Part shown: positions 53,642-63,609 of the stretch, piece by piece
Numbering within the stretch: position 1 is the stretch's first letter
Layout of the letters: each line of letters opens with the position of its first letter
Origin: Aquimarina spinulae
Lineage (GTDB): Bacteria > Bacteroidota > Bacteroidia > Flavobacteriales > Flavobacteriaceae
Length of the DNA: 64,000 nt
Direction: 5' to 3'
NCBI RefSeq assembly: GCF_943373825.1
Contig: NZ_CALSBP010000001.1
Span: 620,001-684,000, forward strand
Position numbers and translations under genes: made by a program
The notes under the pieces: generated by a model
Told to the model about the DNA's origin: nothing
The model's database searches: none
The model's input: only the letters and a program-made list of their open reading frames with translations

Positions 53642-55414
53642 TTAGCCATAAATTTTAGAATAAAGATCTTTGTATTTTTCTTTTATTACTTTTCTTTTTA
53701 ATTTCATAGTAGGAGTGAGGTGACCCGCATCAATACTCCATTCATCCGATGTAAGTTCGAATCGTTTCACACGTTCCCATTTTCCGAACTTTTTATTATG
53801 CTCGTCGACTTCTTCCTGGTAACGATCAATAATTGATTGATTTTTAAGGGCTTCTGACATAGAGTTGCCTATTTGTATACCTTTACGCTCTGCCCACTCT
53901 TTTAAAAATTCGAAGTTAGGTTGTATAAATGCTGCAGGCATTTTCTCTCCTTCACCAATTACCATTATTTGCTCGATAAAACGAGATTGTTTCATGGCAT
54001 TTTCTATTAATTGCGGAGCGACATATTTACCTCCAGAAGTTTTAAACATTTCTTTTTTACGATCGGTAATACGCAAAAAACCATCACTATCAACTTCGCC
54101 AATATCTCCGGTATGGAAATACCCATTTTTTAATACCTCTTTGGTTTTTTCTTCATCTTTATAATATCCTAACATTACTTGAGGACCTTTTACCAAAATC
54201 TCACCATCTTCTGCTATTTTTACTTCGGTATCAGGGATCATTCTTCCTACAGTGCCTATTTTCATTCCTCTGTTTCCTGTTTCGTTTACAGAAATTACAG
54301 GTGACGTTTCGGTAAGACCATATCCTTCCATAACTCCCATTCCTGCCGCATTAAATATTCGTGCAAGTCTTGGTTGTAGTGCAGCACTACCAGAAGCAAT
54401 TAGTTTTAAATTACCTCCCAGAGCTTCTTGCCATTTACTAAAAATAAGTTTTCGGGCAAGACCTAATTTTTTCTCATACCACCAACCATTTGCTCCATAG
54501 GGTTCGTATTTTAATCCCAGGTCTACTGCCCAAAAGAATAATTTCTTTTTAATCCCTGTGAGATCAGCTCCTTTGGCGATAATTTTATCATATACTTTTT
54601 CTAGTAATCTAGGTACCGCAGTCATAACCTCGGGTTTAACCTCTTTTAGGTTATCACTAATAGTTTCTAAAGATTCTGCAAAATAAATACTCACACCACG
54701 GTATTGATACAAATACATTAACATTCTTTCATAAATGTGGCATACGGGAAGAAAACTTAAGGCTTTAGTTTCTCCATCTACGATAGGGAATCTGGAAGAA
54801 CTATTTATCGAATTGCTTACTACATTTTTATGACTAAGCATAACTCCTTTAGGTCTTCCTGTAGTTCCTGAAGTATATATTAAGGTAGCAAGATCATCTT
54901 CTTTTACAGAAGCCATAATTTCTTCTACTTCTGATTGATTGCTATCGTCTTTACCTAATTCAAGAATTTCATTCCAGCTTTTGCAGCCCGAAATATCATC
55001 ATAAGAATAGACTTCTTTTAATGAAGGTACGTTAGCCTTAATATTTTTAACCTTTTCAAATACTTCTTCATCAGAGACAAAACAGTACGTTGATTCAGAA
55101 TGATTTAAAACGTATTCATAATCTTCTTGAGAAATTGTAGGGTAAATAGGAACATCTTGCGCTCCAATTTGAAGGACACCAATATCGGTGATATTCCATT
55201 CTGTTCTGTTATTAGAAGATATAATTGCTATTTTATCATTGGGTTTTACTCCTAATCGTAACAAACCACGGCTAATTTGATTTGCTTTTTCTACATATTC
55301 CTTAGTAGAAGTGGCAATCCATTCACCATTATATTTAGTTATTAAAGCCTTGTCTAAATTAAATTTTTCTAATTGATAGTGTGGGAAATCAAATAATCTC
55401 GTAATTTTTGTCAT
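53642..55414 (-). CDS. Long-chain-fatty-acid--CoA ligase
   Basis: The 590-residue adenylate-forming enzyme has the ATP loop YTSGTTGRPKG, the YGLTETSP motif, GYFHTGDIGE and a C-terminal Lys-rich lid (TPTMKLKRKVI). It activates fatty acids to acyl-CoA, the substrate of the neighbouring beta-oxidation enzymes. Long-chain class is inferred from the length and the lid. It is transcribed alone and carries a copy of the MarR operator core 130-147 bases upstream. Confidence 0.92.
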   Translation of the reverse strand: MTKITRLFDFPHYQLEKFNLDKALITKYNGEWIATSTKEYVEKANQISRGLLRLGVKPNDKIAIISSNNRTEWNITDIGVLQIGAQDVPIYPTISQEDYEYVLNHSESTYCFVSDEEVFEKVKNIKANVPSLKEVYSYDDISGCKSWNEILELGKDDSNQSEVEEIMASVKEDDLATLIYTSGTTGRPKGVMLSHKNVVSNSINSSSRFPIVDGETKALSFLPVCHIYERMLMYLYQYRGVSIYFAESLETISDNLKEVKPEVMTAVPRLLEKVYDKIIAKGADLTGIKKKLFFWAVDLGLKYEPYGANGWWYEKKLGLARKLIFSKWQEALGGNLKLIASGSAALQPRLARIFNAAGMGVMEGYGLTETSPVISVNETGNRGMKIGTVGRMIPDTEVKIAEDGEILVKGPQVMLGYYKDEEKTKEVLKNGYFHTGDIGEVDSDGFLRITDRKKEMFKTSGGKYVAPQLIENAMKQSRFIEQIMVIGEGEKMPAAFIQPNFEFLKEWAERKGIQIGNSMSEALKNQSIIDRYQEEVDEHNKKFGKWERVKRFELTSDEWSIDAGHLTPTMKLKRKVIKEKYKDLYSKIYG

Positions 55415-55504
55415 AAGTTGTTTAAAAATAATTTTTGTAGCCTTCTAAAGCTCTTTATAGATGGTTGTTTTTAAGGTGATTGGATAATTAAATTTATAGA
55501 TAAA

Positions 55505-55512
55505 CAAATTTA
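55505..55512 (-). promoter_or_regulatory. Putative -7 box (TAAATTTG) of the acyl-CoA ligase gene
   Basis: On the minus strand this reads TAAATTTG, matching TAnnTTTG, 91-98 bases before the start codon. The MarR operator core lies 34 bases further upstream, close to the -33 to -50 region, as expected for repression or activation. No well-placed TTG is seen. Confidence 0.4.
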
Positions 55513-55545
55513 GAATACAACATTACCTAAGAACTTTAAAGAACT

Positions 55546-55561
55546 ATTATGCGTGCATAGT
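55546..55561. promoter_or_regulatory. MarR operator of the acyl-CoA ligase gene
   Basis: ATTATGCGTGCATAGT shares its first 14 bases with the operator at 53481-53504 and keeps a TATGC/GCATA inverted repeat. An exact 14-base match at two promoters of one pathway is unlikely by chance. Confidence 0.7.
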
Positions 55562-55715
55562 TTCGCAAATTATAAAAAATCTTATAATACACAACTCTAA
55601 GATATAAAAAAAAGAGGCTGTAATTTGTTAACTTCTCAATATTTTATCGTTTTTAATAAAATACTTATTGTTTAAAAGCTTAAAAACAACGTTAACAATT
55701 TATAGAAAAACAAAC

Positions 55716-56273
55716 TTAATGTCTTATTAGTTCGTCTTTTATCTGCTCAAAATTTTTAACTTCTATTTTTCCATTGGTCAGAATCATATTTTGCCAAACC
55801 CAATTATAATGCTCAATTACTTTTTTAGCTCTCAAATGGGGGCGATCTCCAGTCGTATGACCATCTGCTATTACAGTTATGTTGTAATCTTTTGTTAAAG
55901 CAAATTGGACAGTAGATTCTACACAAAAATCGGTTGCACAACCTGTAATAAATAACTCATTAATATTTAAGTCGTTTAATTTTGATTGAAGCTTAGATTT
56001 ATAAAATATATCATTTGCATACTTGTTTAGAAAAATGTCTGTTGTCTCAGTTTCTAAATCATCTAGTAATTCCCACTCTACTGTATTTGGTATAAACTCA
56101 TTCATTTTAGTACCATCGTGTTGAACAAAAAACACAGGGAAATCAGAGGCTCTAAATAGTTGCGCAAGTGTATTAATCCTACTTACAACTCCTTTTGTAT
56201 CATATCGTGGAGTTTGAGAGGTAAAAGAACCCTTTTGCATATCAATTACTAAGAGCGCTTTTCTGTTTTTCAT
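55716..56273 (-). CDS. Isochorismatase family cysteine hydrolase
   Basis: The 185-residue protein shows the family catalytic triad: Asp in LVIDMQKGSF, a central Lys (about 90-110) and Cys in ITGCATDFCVES. The superfamily includes nicotinamidases and isochorismatases; the metal-binding residues of nicotinamidase (DxHxxxH) are absent, so an amide or vinyl-ether hydrolase is more likely. Its start overlaps the purL stop by four bases, implying coupled translation. Confidence 0.85.
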   Translation of the reverse strand: MKNRKALLVIDMQKGSFTSQTPRYDTKGVVSRINTLAQLFRASDFPVFFVQHDGTKMNEFIPNTVEWELLDDLETETTDIFLNKYANDIFYKSKLQSKLNDLNINELFITGCATDFCVESTVQFALTKDYNITVIADGHTTGDRPHLRAKKVIEHYNWVWQNMILTNGKIEVKNFEQIKDELIRH

Positions 56274-59200
56274 TCAGAAGCACTTTTCTCTAACCATTTT
56301 CGGGCATTTACAAAGGCTTCGATCCAAGGGGACACTTCATCGTGTCTATTCTGTGGATAGTTAGCCCAGTTCCATTGAAAGATCGAACGTTCAATATGAG
56401 GCATCATTACCAAATGGCGACCTGTTTTATCTGTCATCATAGCTGTATTATAATCTGATCCGTTAGGGTTAGAGGGATATCCTTCATATCCATATTTTGC
56501 TACAATGTTATATTGATCTTCGGATAGAGGTAAATCAAATTTTCCTTCGCCATGAGAAATCCATACTCCCAGTGTACTTCCTGCCAAAGTAGATAGCATT
56601 ACAGAGTTATTATCCTGTACTTTTACAGAAGTAAAATTACTCTCATGCTTATGAGAATCATTATAGGTTAGTTTACCATGTTTTTTATGTTCTGGATTAA
56701 TAACCTCTAGTTCCATAAATAACTGGCAACCGTTACAAATACCCACAGATAAAGTGTCTTCTCTTTTGAAGAAATTTTTTAAGGCTGTATTTGCTTTTTC
56801 GTTATATAAAAAGGCACCTGCCCACCCTTTGGCAGATCCCAAAACATCACTATTAGAAAAGCCTCCTACGGCTCCAATAAACTGAATATCTTCTAATGTT
56901 TCACGACCAGAAATCAAATCGGTCATATGCACATCCTTTACATCAAAACCAGCTAGATACATGGCATTTGCCATTTCACGTTCAGAATTACTTCCTTTTT
57001 CACGTATGATAGCTGCTTTTGGTCTTTTAAGCTCACTAGAAATCAAAGGTCGTTTACCATCAAAGTGTTTTGGAAAAGAATACTGTAATGGTTGGTTCGC
57101 ATAATTTTCGAACCGATCTTTTGCTAAATCATTTGCAGTTTGTTTTTGATCTAATAAGAAAGAAGTTGTATACCAAGTATTTCTTAATTCTTCTATTGGA
57201 AGATCAAAGGAGTCATTTTGATTTTTGATACTTAAAGAAGCTTCTTCTTTTATCGTACCGATATTGAAAAACTCAATATTGTTTTTAGAGAGTATAGATT
57301 CGATATCTGAATTTGAAGCACTCTGAAAAACGATTCCCGAATTTTCTGCAAACAATAATTTGATAGAATCAGATTCCCCAATTTTGGTAAGATCAAGCTC
57401 AGCTCCCAGGTTACGATCTGCAAAACATAACTCTAATAATGTAGTTATTAGTCCACCCGAACTGACATCGTGCCCAGCTGAAATAAAATCTAAAGAAATT
57501 AGTTTTTGAATGGTATTGAATACTGTTGCAAAATATTCATTATCAATAATTGTAGGAGCTTCGTTTCCGATAGCATTTACAATTTGACCAAAAGAAGAGC
57601 CGCCAAGTTTAAATTCATCTTTAGATAAATTGATATAATAGATGTCACCACCATTTTTTTGTAAAACCGGTTCAATAACTCTGGTGATGTCGTTACAATG
57701 TGCGGCTGCAGATATCACTACGGTTCCGGGAGCTATAACTTCTTCATTTGCATATTTTTGCTTCATCGATAGTGAATCTTTACCTGTAGGCACATTAATT
57801 CCTAAATCAATAGCAAAATCTGAAATTGCTTTTACGGCTTTATATAATCTGGCATCTTCACCTTCATTTTTGCAAGGCCACATCCAGTTTGCAGATAAAG
57901 AAACAGATTTCAAACCTTCATGTAATGGAGCCCATATGATATTGGTCAATGCTTCTGCAATAGAATTTTTACTACCAGCTTCTGGATCAATAAGCCCTGA
58001 GATGGGAGAGTGCCCAATGCTAGTTGCAATACCTTCTTTACCATTATAATCAAGAGCCATGACTCCGCAATTATTTAAAGGTAATTGTAATGGCCCTGCA
58101 CATTGTTGTTTTGCAACTTTTCCTCCTACACACCGATCTACCTTATTGGTTAACCAATCTTTACAGGCAACAGCTTCTAACTGCAGTACTTGTTTGAGGT
58201 AGTTTTCAAAATTTTCTTTACTATAGGAAATGTTATCATATTTACGATCAATGGTCTTGTCGTTCATTATGGTTTTAGGAGAACTACCAAACATATCTTC
58301 TAATGCCAGGTCCATTGGTTTATCTCCTTTGGTCTTGGATTGAAAGGTAAAACGGTGATCTCCGGTAACATCTCCTACTTCATACATGGGTGAGCGTTCG
58401 CGCTCTGCAATACGTTGTAGCGTATCTATATTTTGTTGACCGATCACTAATCCCATACGTTCCTGGGATTCGTTACCGATAATTTCTTTTGCAGATAATG
58501 TGGGATCACCTACAGGTAGTTTATCCAAATCGATTTTTCCTCCGGTTTCTTCTACCAATTCAGAAAGACAGTTAAGATGGCCTCCTGCACCATGATCATG
58601 TATTGATACAATCGTATTTTCTTCACTTTCTACCATACCTCTAATTGCATTAGAAGCACGCTTTTGCATTTCTGGATTAGAGCGCTGTATCGCATTTAAT
58701 TCGATACCGCTACTAAATTCTCCTGTATCTGCAGAAGATACGGCTGCACCTCCCATACCAATTCGATAATTTTCTCCTCCCAGGATTACAATTTTATCTC
58801 CTTTTTCTGGAGTGGCTTTGATAGCTTGTTCGGCTTTACCATATCCAATACCGCCTGCCTGCATGATTACTTTGTCGAAACCAAGTTTTCGGGCGTTTTC
58901 TTCATGCTCAAAAGTAAGTACAGATCCTGTGATAAGGGGTTGCCCAAATTTATTTCCAAAATCAGAAGCTCCATTAGAGGCTTTTATCAAAATATCCATA
59001 GGAGTTTGATATAGCCAATCTCTTTCTACCATTGCTTTCTCCCATGGTCGATTATCTTGTAATCGCGAATATGAGGTCATATATACAGCGGTTCCGGCAA
59101 GAGGTAAAGATCCTTTTCCTCCGGCAAGACGATCCCTGATTTCTCCTCCAGATCCTGTTGCAGCTCCATTAAATGGTTCTACAGTAGTAGGGAAATTATG

Positions 59201-59944
59201 TGTTTCCGCTTTAAGCGAAATCACACTATTAAATTCGGTTTCCTGATAAAAATCAGGCTTATCAGCAGTTTTTGGGGCAAACTGAGTAACTTTTGGCCCT
59301 TTTATAAAGGCTACATTATCTTTATAAGCAGAAACAATGTCGTTTGGATGTGTCTCTGATGTCTTTTTGATTAATTTAAAAAGTGAAGTAGGTTGTTCTT
59401 CTCCATCAATCACAAAAGTCCCGTTAAATATTTTATGACGGCAGTGTTCAGAATTTACTTGCGAAAATCCAAAAACTTCTGAGTCTGTAAGTTGTCTCCC
59501 TATTTTTTTACTCACTCCTTCGAGGTATTCAACCTCGTCATCACTAAGCGCTAAACCTTCGGCAATATTATAGGCAGCAATGTCATCAATTTCTATAATC
59601 GATTCTGGTTCTATATCTATGGTATAGATATCCTGATCTAATTTGCTATACTTTTGAGAGAGCATAGGATCAAAATCGGTATAATCTTTTGTAACACCAT
59701 TAAATTCTTCTATTCGTATAATTCCTTCTATACCCATATTCTGAGTGATCTCTACGGCATTGGTACTCCATGGAGTAATCATTGCGGCACGAGGACCAAC
59801 AAAAAAAGCGTCAATAGACGCCGCAGATAGTTGAGGTTGGTTGCCAAATAACCATGTTAATTTTTTTATGGTTTCAGGGGAGATTTCATTGGCGGTTTGA
59901 ACTGCAAATACTTTCTCGTTTTGGTTTCCGAAGAAATGAATCAT
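56270..59944 (-). CDS. purL: Phosphoribosylformylglycinamidine synthase
   Basis: The 1224-residue enzyme is the large single-chain form of purine step 4: an N-terminal PurS-like segment (to about 160), the synthase domains with SEHCRHKIF, GGKGSLPLAGTAVY and SIHDHGAGGHLN, and a C-terminal glutaminase (from about 970) with the nucleophile Cys in GICNGCQLF and a His in ERSIFQWN-region upstream MPHIE. It converts FGAR, glutamine and ATP to FGAM. It is complete in this window. The isochorismatase-like gene is coupled to it downstream. Confidence 0.95.
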   Translation of the reverse strand: MIHFFGNQNEKVFAVQTANEISPETIKKLTWLFGNQPQLSAASIDAFFVGPRAAMITPWSTNAVEITQNMGIEGIIRIEEFNGVTKDYTDFDPMLSQKYSKLDQDIYTIDIEPESIIEIDDIAAYNIAEGLALSDDEVEYLEGVSKKIGRQLTDSEVFGFSQVNSEHCRHKIFNGTFVIDGEEQPTSLFKLIKKTSETHPNDIVSAYKDNVAFIKGPKVTQFAPKTADKPDFYQETEFNSVISLKAETHNFPTTVEPFNGAATGSGGEIRDRLAGGKGSLPLAGTAVYMTSYSRLQDNRPWEKAMVERDWLYQTPMDILIKASNGASDFGNKFGQPLITGSVLTFEHEENARKLGFDKVIMQAGGIGYGKAEQAIKATPEKGDKIVILGGENYRIGMGGAAVSSADTGEFSSGIELNAIQRSNPEMQKRASNAIRGMVESEENTIVSIHDHGAGGHLNCLSELVEETGGKIDLDKLPVGDPTLSAKEIIGNESQERMGLVIGQQNIDTLQRIAERERSPMYEVGDVTGDHRFTFQSKTKGDKPMDLALEDMFGSSPKTIMNDKTIDRKYDNISYSKENFENYLKQVLQLEAVACKDWLTNKVDRCVGGKVAKQQCAGPLQLPLNNCGVMALDYNGKEGIATSIGHSPISGLIDPEAGSKNSIAEALTNIIWAPLHEGLKSVSLSANWMWPCKNEGEDARLYKAVKAISDFAIDLGINVPTGKDSLSMKQKYANEEVIAPGTVVISAAAHCNDITRVIEPVLQKNGGDIYYINLSKDEFKLGGSSFGQIVNAIGNEAPTIIDNEYFATVFNTIQKLISLDFISAGHDVSSGGLITTLLELCFADRNLGAELDLTKIGESDSIKLLFAENSGIVFQSASNSDIESILSKNNIEFFNIGTIKEEASLSIKNQNDSFDLPIEELRNTWYTTSFLLDQKQTANDLAKDRFENYANQPLQYSFPKHFDGKRPLISSELKRPKAAIIREKGSNSEREMANAMYLAGFDVKDVHMTDLISGRETLEDIQFIGAVGGFSNSDVLGSAKGWAGAFLYNEKANTALKNFFKREDTLSVGICNGCQLFMELEVINPEHKKHGKLTYNDSHKHESNFTSVKVQDNNSVMLSTLAGSTLGVWISHGEGKFDLPLSEDQYNIVAKYGYEGYPSNPNGSDYNTAMMTDKTGRHLVMMPHIERSIFQWNWANYPQNRHDEVSPWIEAFVNARKWLEKSASE

Positions 59945-60114
59945 ACTTCGATTATTTGTGTTGATTTTTATTAAGCTGCAAATTTACTACTTTCTTACTA
60001 AAATTTGGTAAAAAACTAAGATAGAATCCCAGAGTTATTCACCGAATTTTGAACAATTGCAGTAGGGGGAAAATATATTAAGTGAATTTCGTTATATCAA
60101 ACTCACTTTATTTA

Positions 60115-60393
60115 CTACCTTTTATCTTCTTTTATGGGTACTCGATATTTTTTTACAACCTGAAGATTTTTAGTAACCGAATCATAATCAATATTAGGAT
60201 GTTTTATAGCATTATCAATATTGATTCCTTTAATTGTCGTTATTTGAACTTGCCTTCCATTTTTATAATAATTAAGCGTGGTGATGATTTCATACTTTTC
60301 GTTGTTTTTTTGAATACGTTTTGTTTCATCAAGCGTATTACAGGATGATAATGCTAAAACTGTTGCAATCAGAATTATGAATGTTTTTTTCAT
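60115..60393 (-). CDS. Small lipoprotein of unknown function
   Basis: A 92-residue lipoprotein (lipobox ALSSCNTLDETK, Cys18) with a short charged body that is rich in Lys, Asn and Ile. No domain is recognisable. It lies 48 bases after the membrane-protein gene on the same strand, so the two may be one unit. Confidence 0.65.
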   Translation of the reverse strand: MKKTFIILIATVLALSSCNTLDETKRIQKNNEKYEIITTLNYYKNGRQVQITTIKGINIDNAIKHPNIDYDSVTKNLQVVKKYRVPIKEDKR

Positions 60394-60440
60394 TATTATA
60401 ATAGTTTAGAATTCTCTACATCATCTTTATAATAACCTAC

Positions 60441-61091
60441 TTACGATGATTTTGCTCTATTTTGTTTAATAGATTTTTCTATTTCTTCAATAAAATGGTT
60501 GAGATCTTCTTTGTTAAGTATTTGATTTTGAAATGTTATGGATTGCTCAGTGTTTTGCGAATTTAAAAAAGTAAGACGTAGATATTCTTTATTTTTGTCT
60601 AAAGTACTGATTTGGCTTTTTTTTATGAATTTTGAAAGACCGAATGAATTAAGTTTTATTTCTATGTATTCTGGATAGATTATAATTGGTACTTGGGCTA
60701 CCTTAAAGATAAAAGAAATAGCAAGGATTATTATTATTGGTAATAAGATTGAAATCGAATAGAAATAATATATGCTAATTAGTAGTACGGAAGATAAAAA
60801 TAGTCCTGATGCTTTTTCTGGGTTCATGCGGTATGCTTTGGTAGGTTTTTGATTATTCAGAAGTTTGTTTTTGTTTATTGTATTAAGTAGCTTCTGAGAA
60901 CCATAAATCCCTATTAAAACTATAGGGAAAAACATAACACAACCTATTAAGAACATATTAGCTCCAAATTTTGGAAGCCCAAATATGATAAAACTACTGG
61001 AAGTCTGAAATGTTGACCATGCAGAATATATGACATATAAATGAGTGCATAAAGCAACTATAATTTGTGTATTGATACTTTTCATTTGCAT
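60441..61091 (-). CDS. Membrane protein of unknown function
   Basis: About 216 residues with four hydrophobic segments (two in the first 70, two around residues 95-140) and a C-terminal cytoplasmic part of about 80 residues with a PH-like strand pattern (YPEYIEIKLNSFGL, EYLRLTF). I prefer the ATG at 61091 (MQMKSINTQ); a GTG at 61136 is in frame. The 22-bp inverted repeat copy at 61138-61159 lies just upstream. No function can be assigned. Confidence 0.65.
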   Translation of the reverse strand: MQMKSINTQIIVALCTHLYVIYSAWSTFQTSSSFIIFGLPKFGANMFLIGCVMFFPIVLIGIYGSQKLLNTINKNKLLNNQKPTKAYRMNPEKASGLFLSSVLLISIYYFYSISILLPIIIILAISFIFKVAQVPIIIYPEYIEIKLNSFGLSKFIKKSQISTLDKNKEYLRLTFLNSQNTEQSITFQNQILNKEDLNHFIEEIEKSIKQNRAKSS

Positions 61092-61137
61092 TGTATATAT
61101 AATGCAAAGATGATACGTAAAGCATCTGAATATCACA

Positions 61138-61159
61138 CTGTTTTCAGTGAAACAGTTTT
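61138..61159 (-). repeat. Dispersed 22-bp palindromic repeat, second copy
   Basis: The sequence is the exact reverse complement of 4550-4571, with 7-bp arms (ACTGTTT/AAACAGT, when base 61137 is included) around TCAGTG. A 14-base core recurs at 13628-13641. All three lie between genes. Confidence 0.65.
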
Positions 61160-61204
61160 CCTAGTTTTCTGAGGTGGTAAAGGTTTTAGTAGTAATGTGT
61201 TAAA

Positions 61205-62413
61205 TTACTTCTTCTGAAGCAATGCCATATAGAACCCGTCATATCCTGATTTATGAGAAAGTACTTTCTTGTCTTTGATTAAGGTGAAATCATTTCCTGT
61301 TTCTTTAGAAAGGAAATTCTTTACCTGGTCCTGATTCTCAGAAGGTAAAATAGAACAGGTAGCATACACTAATTTTCCTCCTGGCTTTACCATTTTAGAA
61401 TAACTCTCAAGTATTTCGGCCTGTGTATGTTTGATTTTATCTAAAAATTCTGGTTGTAATTTCCATTTGGCATCAGGATTTCGTCGCAAAACTCCCAAAC
61501 CACTACAAGGAGCATCGATAAGAACGCGATCTGCTTTACCATGTAATTTTTTGATGTCTTTTGTGCTTTCGATCACTCGGGTTTCGATATTGTGTGCACC
61601 ATCTCTACGAGCTCTTCTTTTAAGCTCTTTAAGTTTGTTACCATAAATATCCATAGCAATAACCTGCCCTTTATTTTGCATCAATGCTGCTAAATGGAGG
61701 CTTTTACCACCAGCACCTGCACAGGTATCTACAACGCGTTGCCCTGGTTGTACTTCTAGAAAATCAGCTACCAACTGAGAAGAAGCATCTTGTACTTCAA
61801 ATAATCCATTTTTGAATGCTTCTGTAGTAAATACATTAGTTCTTTCGATCAGCCTAAGTGCGTCTGGATATCCTTTAATAAATTCGGTATCGATCTTTTC
61901 GTCTTCTAGCAGACTTCTAAGTTTTTCTCTTGATGTTTTTAAAGTATTTGCACGCAGAATTACAGGAGCCTGCTCATTAAGTGCAGTAATTTCTTTATCC
62001 CATAGTTTACCTAGTTCCTGTTCTCCCAATTGATCCATCCAATCGGGAATAGATTCTTTAAATTTTCTTATTTTACTTAATTCATCAAAACGTCCTTTGA
62101 TACGACGAGTAGGTGTGGGGGCAATTTGTTTCCAATCGGGTAAAGAAATCCCTCTTAGTGTAGCCCATACGGCAAAGACTCTCCATAAGTTTTCCCTAGA
62201 GAAAGGTTCTTTTACTTCAGCTATTTCGGTATATAGGCGTTTCCATCGTACAATTTCATATACGGTCTCGGCAATAAAACTACGATCACGTGATCCCCAT
62301 CTTTTATCTCGTTTCAGTAATTTCTGAACCACTTTATCTGCATAGCTTCCTTCATTAAATATTTCGTGTAATCCATCTATAACAGCAAAGACAAGATTTC
62401 TATGTAAACGCAT
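61205..62413 (-). CDS. RsmB/NOP-type rRNA m5C methyltransferase
   Basis: About 402 residues. The N-terminal NusB-like domain (ESIPDWMDQL region) is followed by a SAM-dependent catalytic domain with CAGAGGKSLHLAALM, DAPCSGLGVLRRNPDAKW and TCSILPSENQDQV, holding the two Cys of m5C methyltransferases. It most likely makes m5C967 in 16S rRNA. I start at the ATG at 62413; a TTG at 62437 would extend it by eight residues. Confidence 0.9.
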   Translation of the reverse strand: MRLHRNLVFAVIDGLHEIFNEGSYADKVVQKLLKRDKRWGSRDRSFIAETVYEIVRWKRLYTEIAEVKEPFSRENLWRVFAVWATLRGISLPDWKQIAPTPTRRIKGRFDELSKIRKFKESIPDWMDQLGEQELGKLWDKEITALNEQAPVILRANTLKTSREKLRSLLEDEKIDTEFIKGYPDALRLIERTNVFTTEAFKNGLFEVQDASSQLVADFLEVQPGQRVVDTCAGAGGKSLHLAALMQNKGQVIAMDIYGNKLKELKRRARRDGAHNIETRVIESTKDIKKLHGKADRVLIDAPCSGLGVLRRNPDAKWKLQPEFLDKIKHTQAEILESYSKMVKPGGKLVYATCSILPSENQDQVKNFLSKETGNDFTLIKDKKVLSHKSGYDGFYMALLQKK

Positions 62414-62497
62414 TGTATTATTTTTTAAGGTGTGCAAAGGTAGACCTTTGTGATCAAATACTATTATATTTGACTATAATTATTGATATCAGAACCT

Positions 62498-63562
62498 ATG
62501 AAACTAATCTATGCCTTATTATTTGTTTTGACTTTTGTTTTTTGCACTACAGAAGAGAAAGTGGTTACTCATCATTTTTCTAAAGTTGAAATAGAAACTA
62601 TTTTAAAAGATTCTATAAGTATACGAGCTTTAGCTATATATAATGATACTTTGATTGGTTTTGGTTATAATAAAGGATATGGTTTTATAAATCTAGCTAC
62701 AAAAAAGAAGACTATTATCGAGTTTTCGGAAACTGATACTATAGAAAAAAAGAAAAACTGGATTGCAGAACAACGCGCTGTTGGTTTTACCGATAAGTCG
62801 TTTTTTAGTTTAGGAGTAAGTTCTCCTGCACGATTAAGAAAAATAGATAGAGAGAGTAAAGAGGAGAAAATAGTATATACCGAAATGCACGAAAAGGCGT
62901 TCTATGATGCAATTGCATTTTGGAATGTTAACGAAGGAATTGCAATGGGAGACCCTACAGATACGTGTTTGTCTATACTTATTACAAGAGATGGGGGAGA
63001 CACCTGGAAAAAGATTTCTTGCGAAGATCTACCTAAAACTTTTGTTGGAGAAGCGGCATTTGCTGCTAGTAATGGAAACATTGCAATTATAGGCGATAAG
63101 ACATGGATTGCAACCGGAGGGATGAAGTCAAGGGTGTTTTTCTCTCCTGATAAAGGAAAAACATGGGAGGTTTATGATACTCCTATCATTCAGGGAAAAG
63201 AAACTACGGGAGCGTATTCTATTGATTTTTATGACGAGAATAACGGTTTTGTTTATGGAGGAGATTATACAGCTCCAGAAGGTAATGAGGCAAATAAGGC
63301 GATTACAAAAGATGGAGGAAAAACCTGGGAATTAGTATCAGATGGTAGTGGAGCAGGGTATAAGAGTTGTATACGATATATACCTAATGGTGGTGGTAAA
63401 GAAATGGTAGCTGTTGGATTTACAGGAATATCGATTTCGAATGATCTAGGAGGAAGCTGGAAAGAATTAAGTAAAGAAGGCTTTTATACGGTAAGATTTA
63501 TAAATGATAGTGTTGCTATAGCGGCAGGCAAAGGAAGAATTGCCAAACTGGTTTTTAAATAA
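62498..63562 (+). CDS. BNR/sialidase-like beta-propeller lipoprotein
   Basis: About 354 residues from the ATG at 62498, with lipobox TFVFCTTEE. The body contains Asp-box repeats (DGGDTW, DKGKTW, DGGKTW, DLGGSW) typical of BNR and YCF48-type propellers. Such lipoproteins are widespread in flavobacteria, often labelled oxidoreductase without biochemical support. No catalytic residues are evident. It diverges from the rRNA methyltransferase gene. Confidence 0.82.
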   Translation: MKLIYALLFVLTFVFCTTEEKVVTHHFSKVEIETILKDSISIRALAIYNDTLIGFGYNKGYGFINLATKKKTIIEFSETDTIEKKKNWIAEQRAVGFTDKSFFSLGVSSPARLRKIDRESKEEKIVYTEMHEKAFYDAIAFWNVNEGIAMGDPTDTCLSILITRDGGDTWKKISCEDLPKTFVGEAAFAASNGNIAIIGDKTWIATGGMKSRVFFSPDKGKTWEVYDTPIIQGKETTGAYSIDFYDENNGFVYGGDYTAPEGNEANKAITKDGGKTWELVSDGSGAGYKSCIRYIPNGGGKEMVAVGFTGISISNDLGGSWKELSKEGFYTVRFINDSVAIAAGKGRIAKLVFK

Positions 63563-63590
63563 AAAAAGAGATTTATAACAACCTCTTTTT
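63563..63590. terminator. Bidirectional Rho-independent terminator
   Basis: An 8-bp A/T-rich stem (AAAAAGAG/CTCTTTTT) with a 12-base loop and T runs in both directions, between two convergent genes. Confidence 0.7.
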
Positions 63591-63609
63591 CTGTTTTCTT
63601 ATAATAATT

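Larger units (their letters stand above)
55415..55715. other. 301-bp upstream region of the acyl-CoA ligase gene
   Basis: It contains the second MarR operator (55546-55561) and a TAnnTTTG-like box on the minus strand (55505-55512). The part from 55600 to 55715 is AT-rich downstream DNA of the isochorismatase-family gene. I see no clear terminator for that operon here. Confidence 0.6.
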
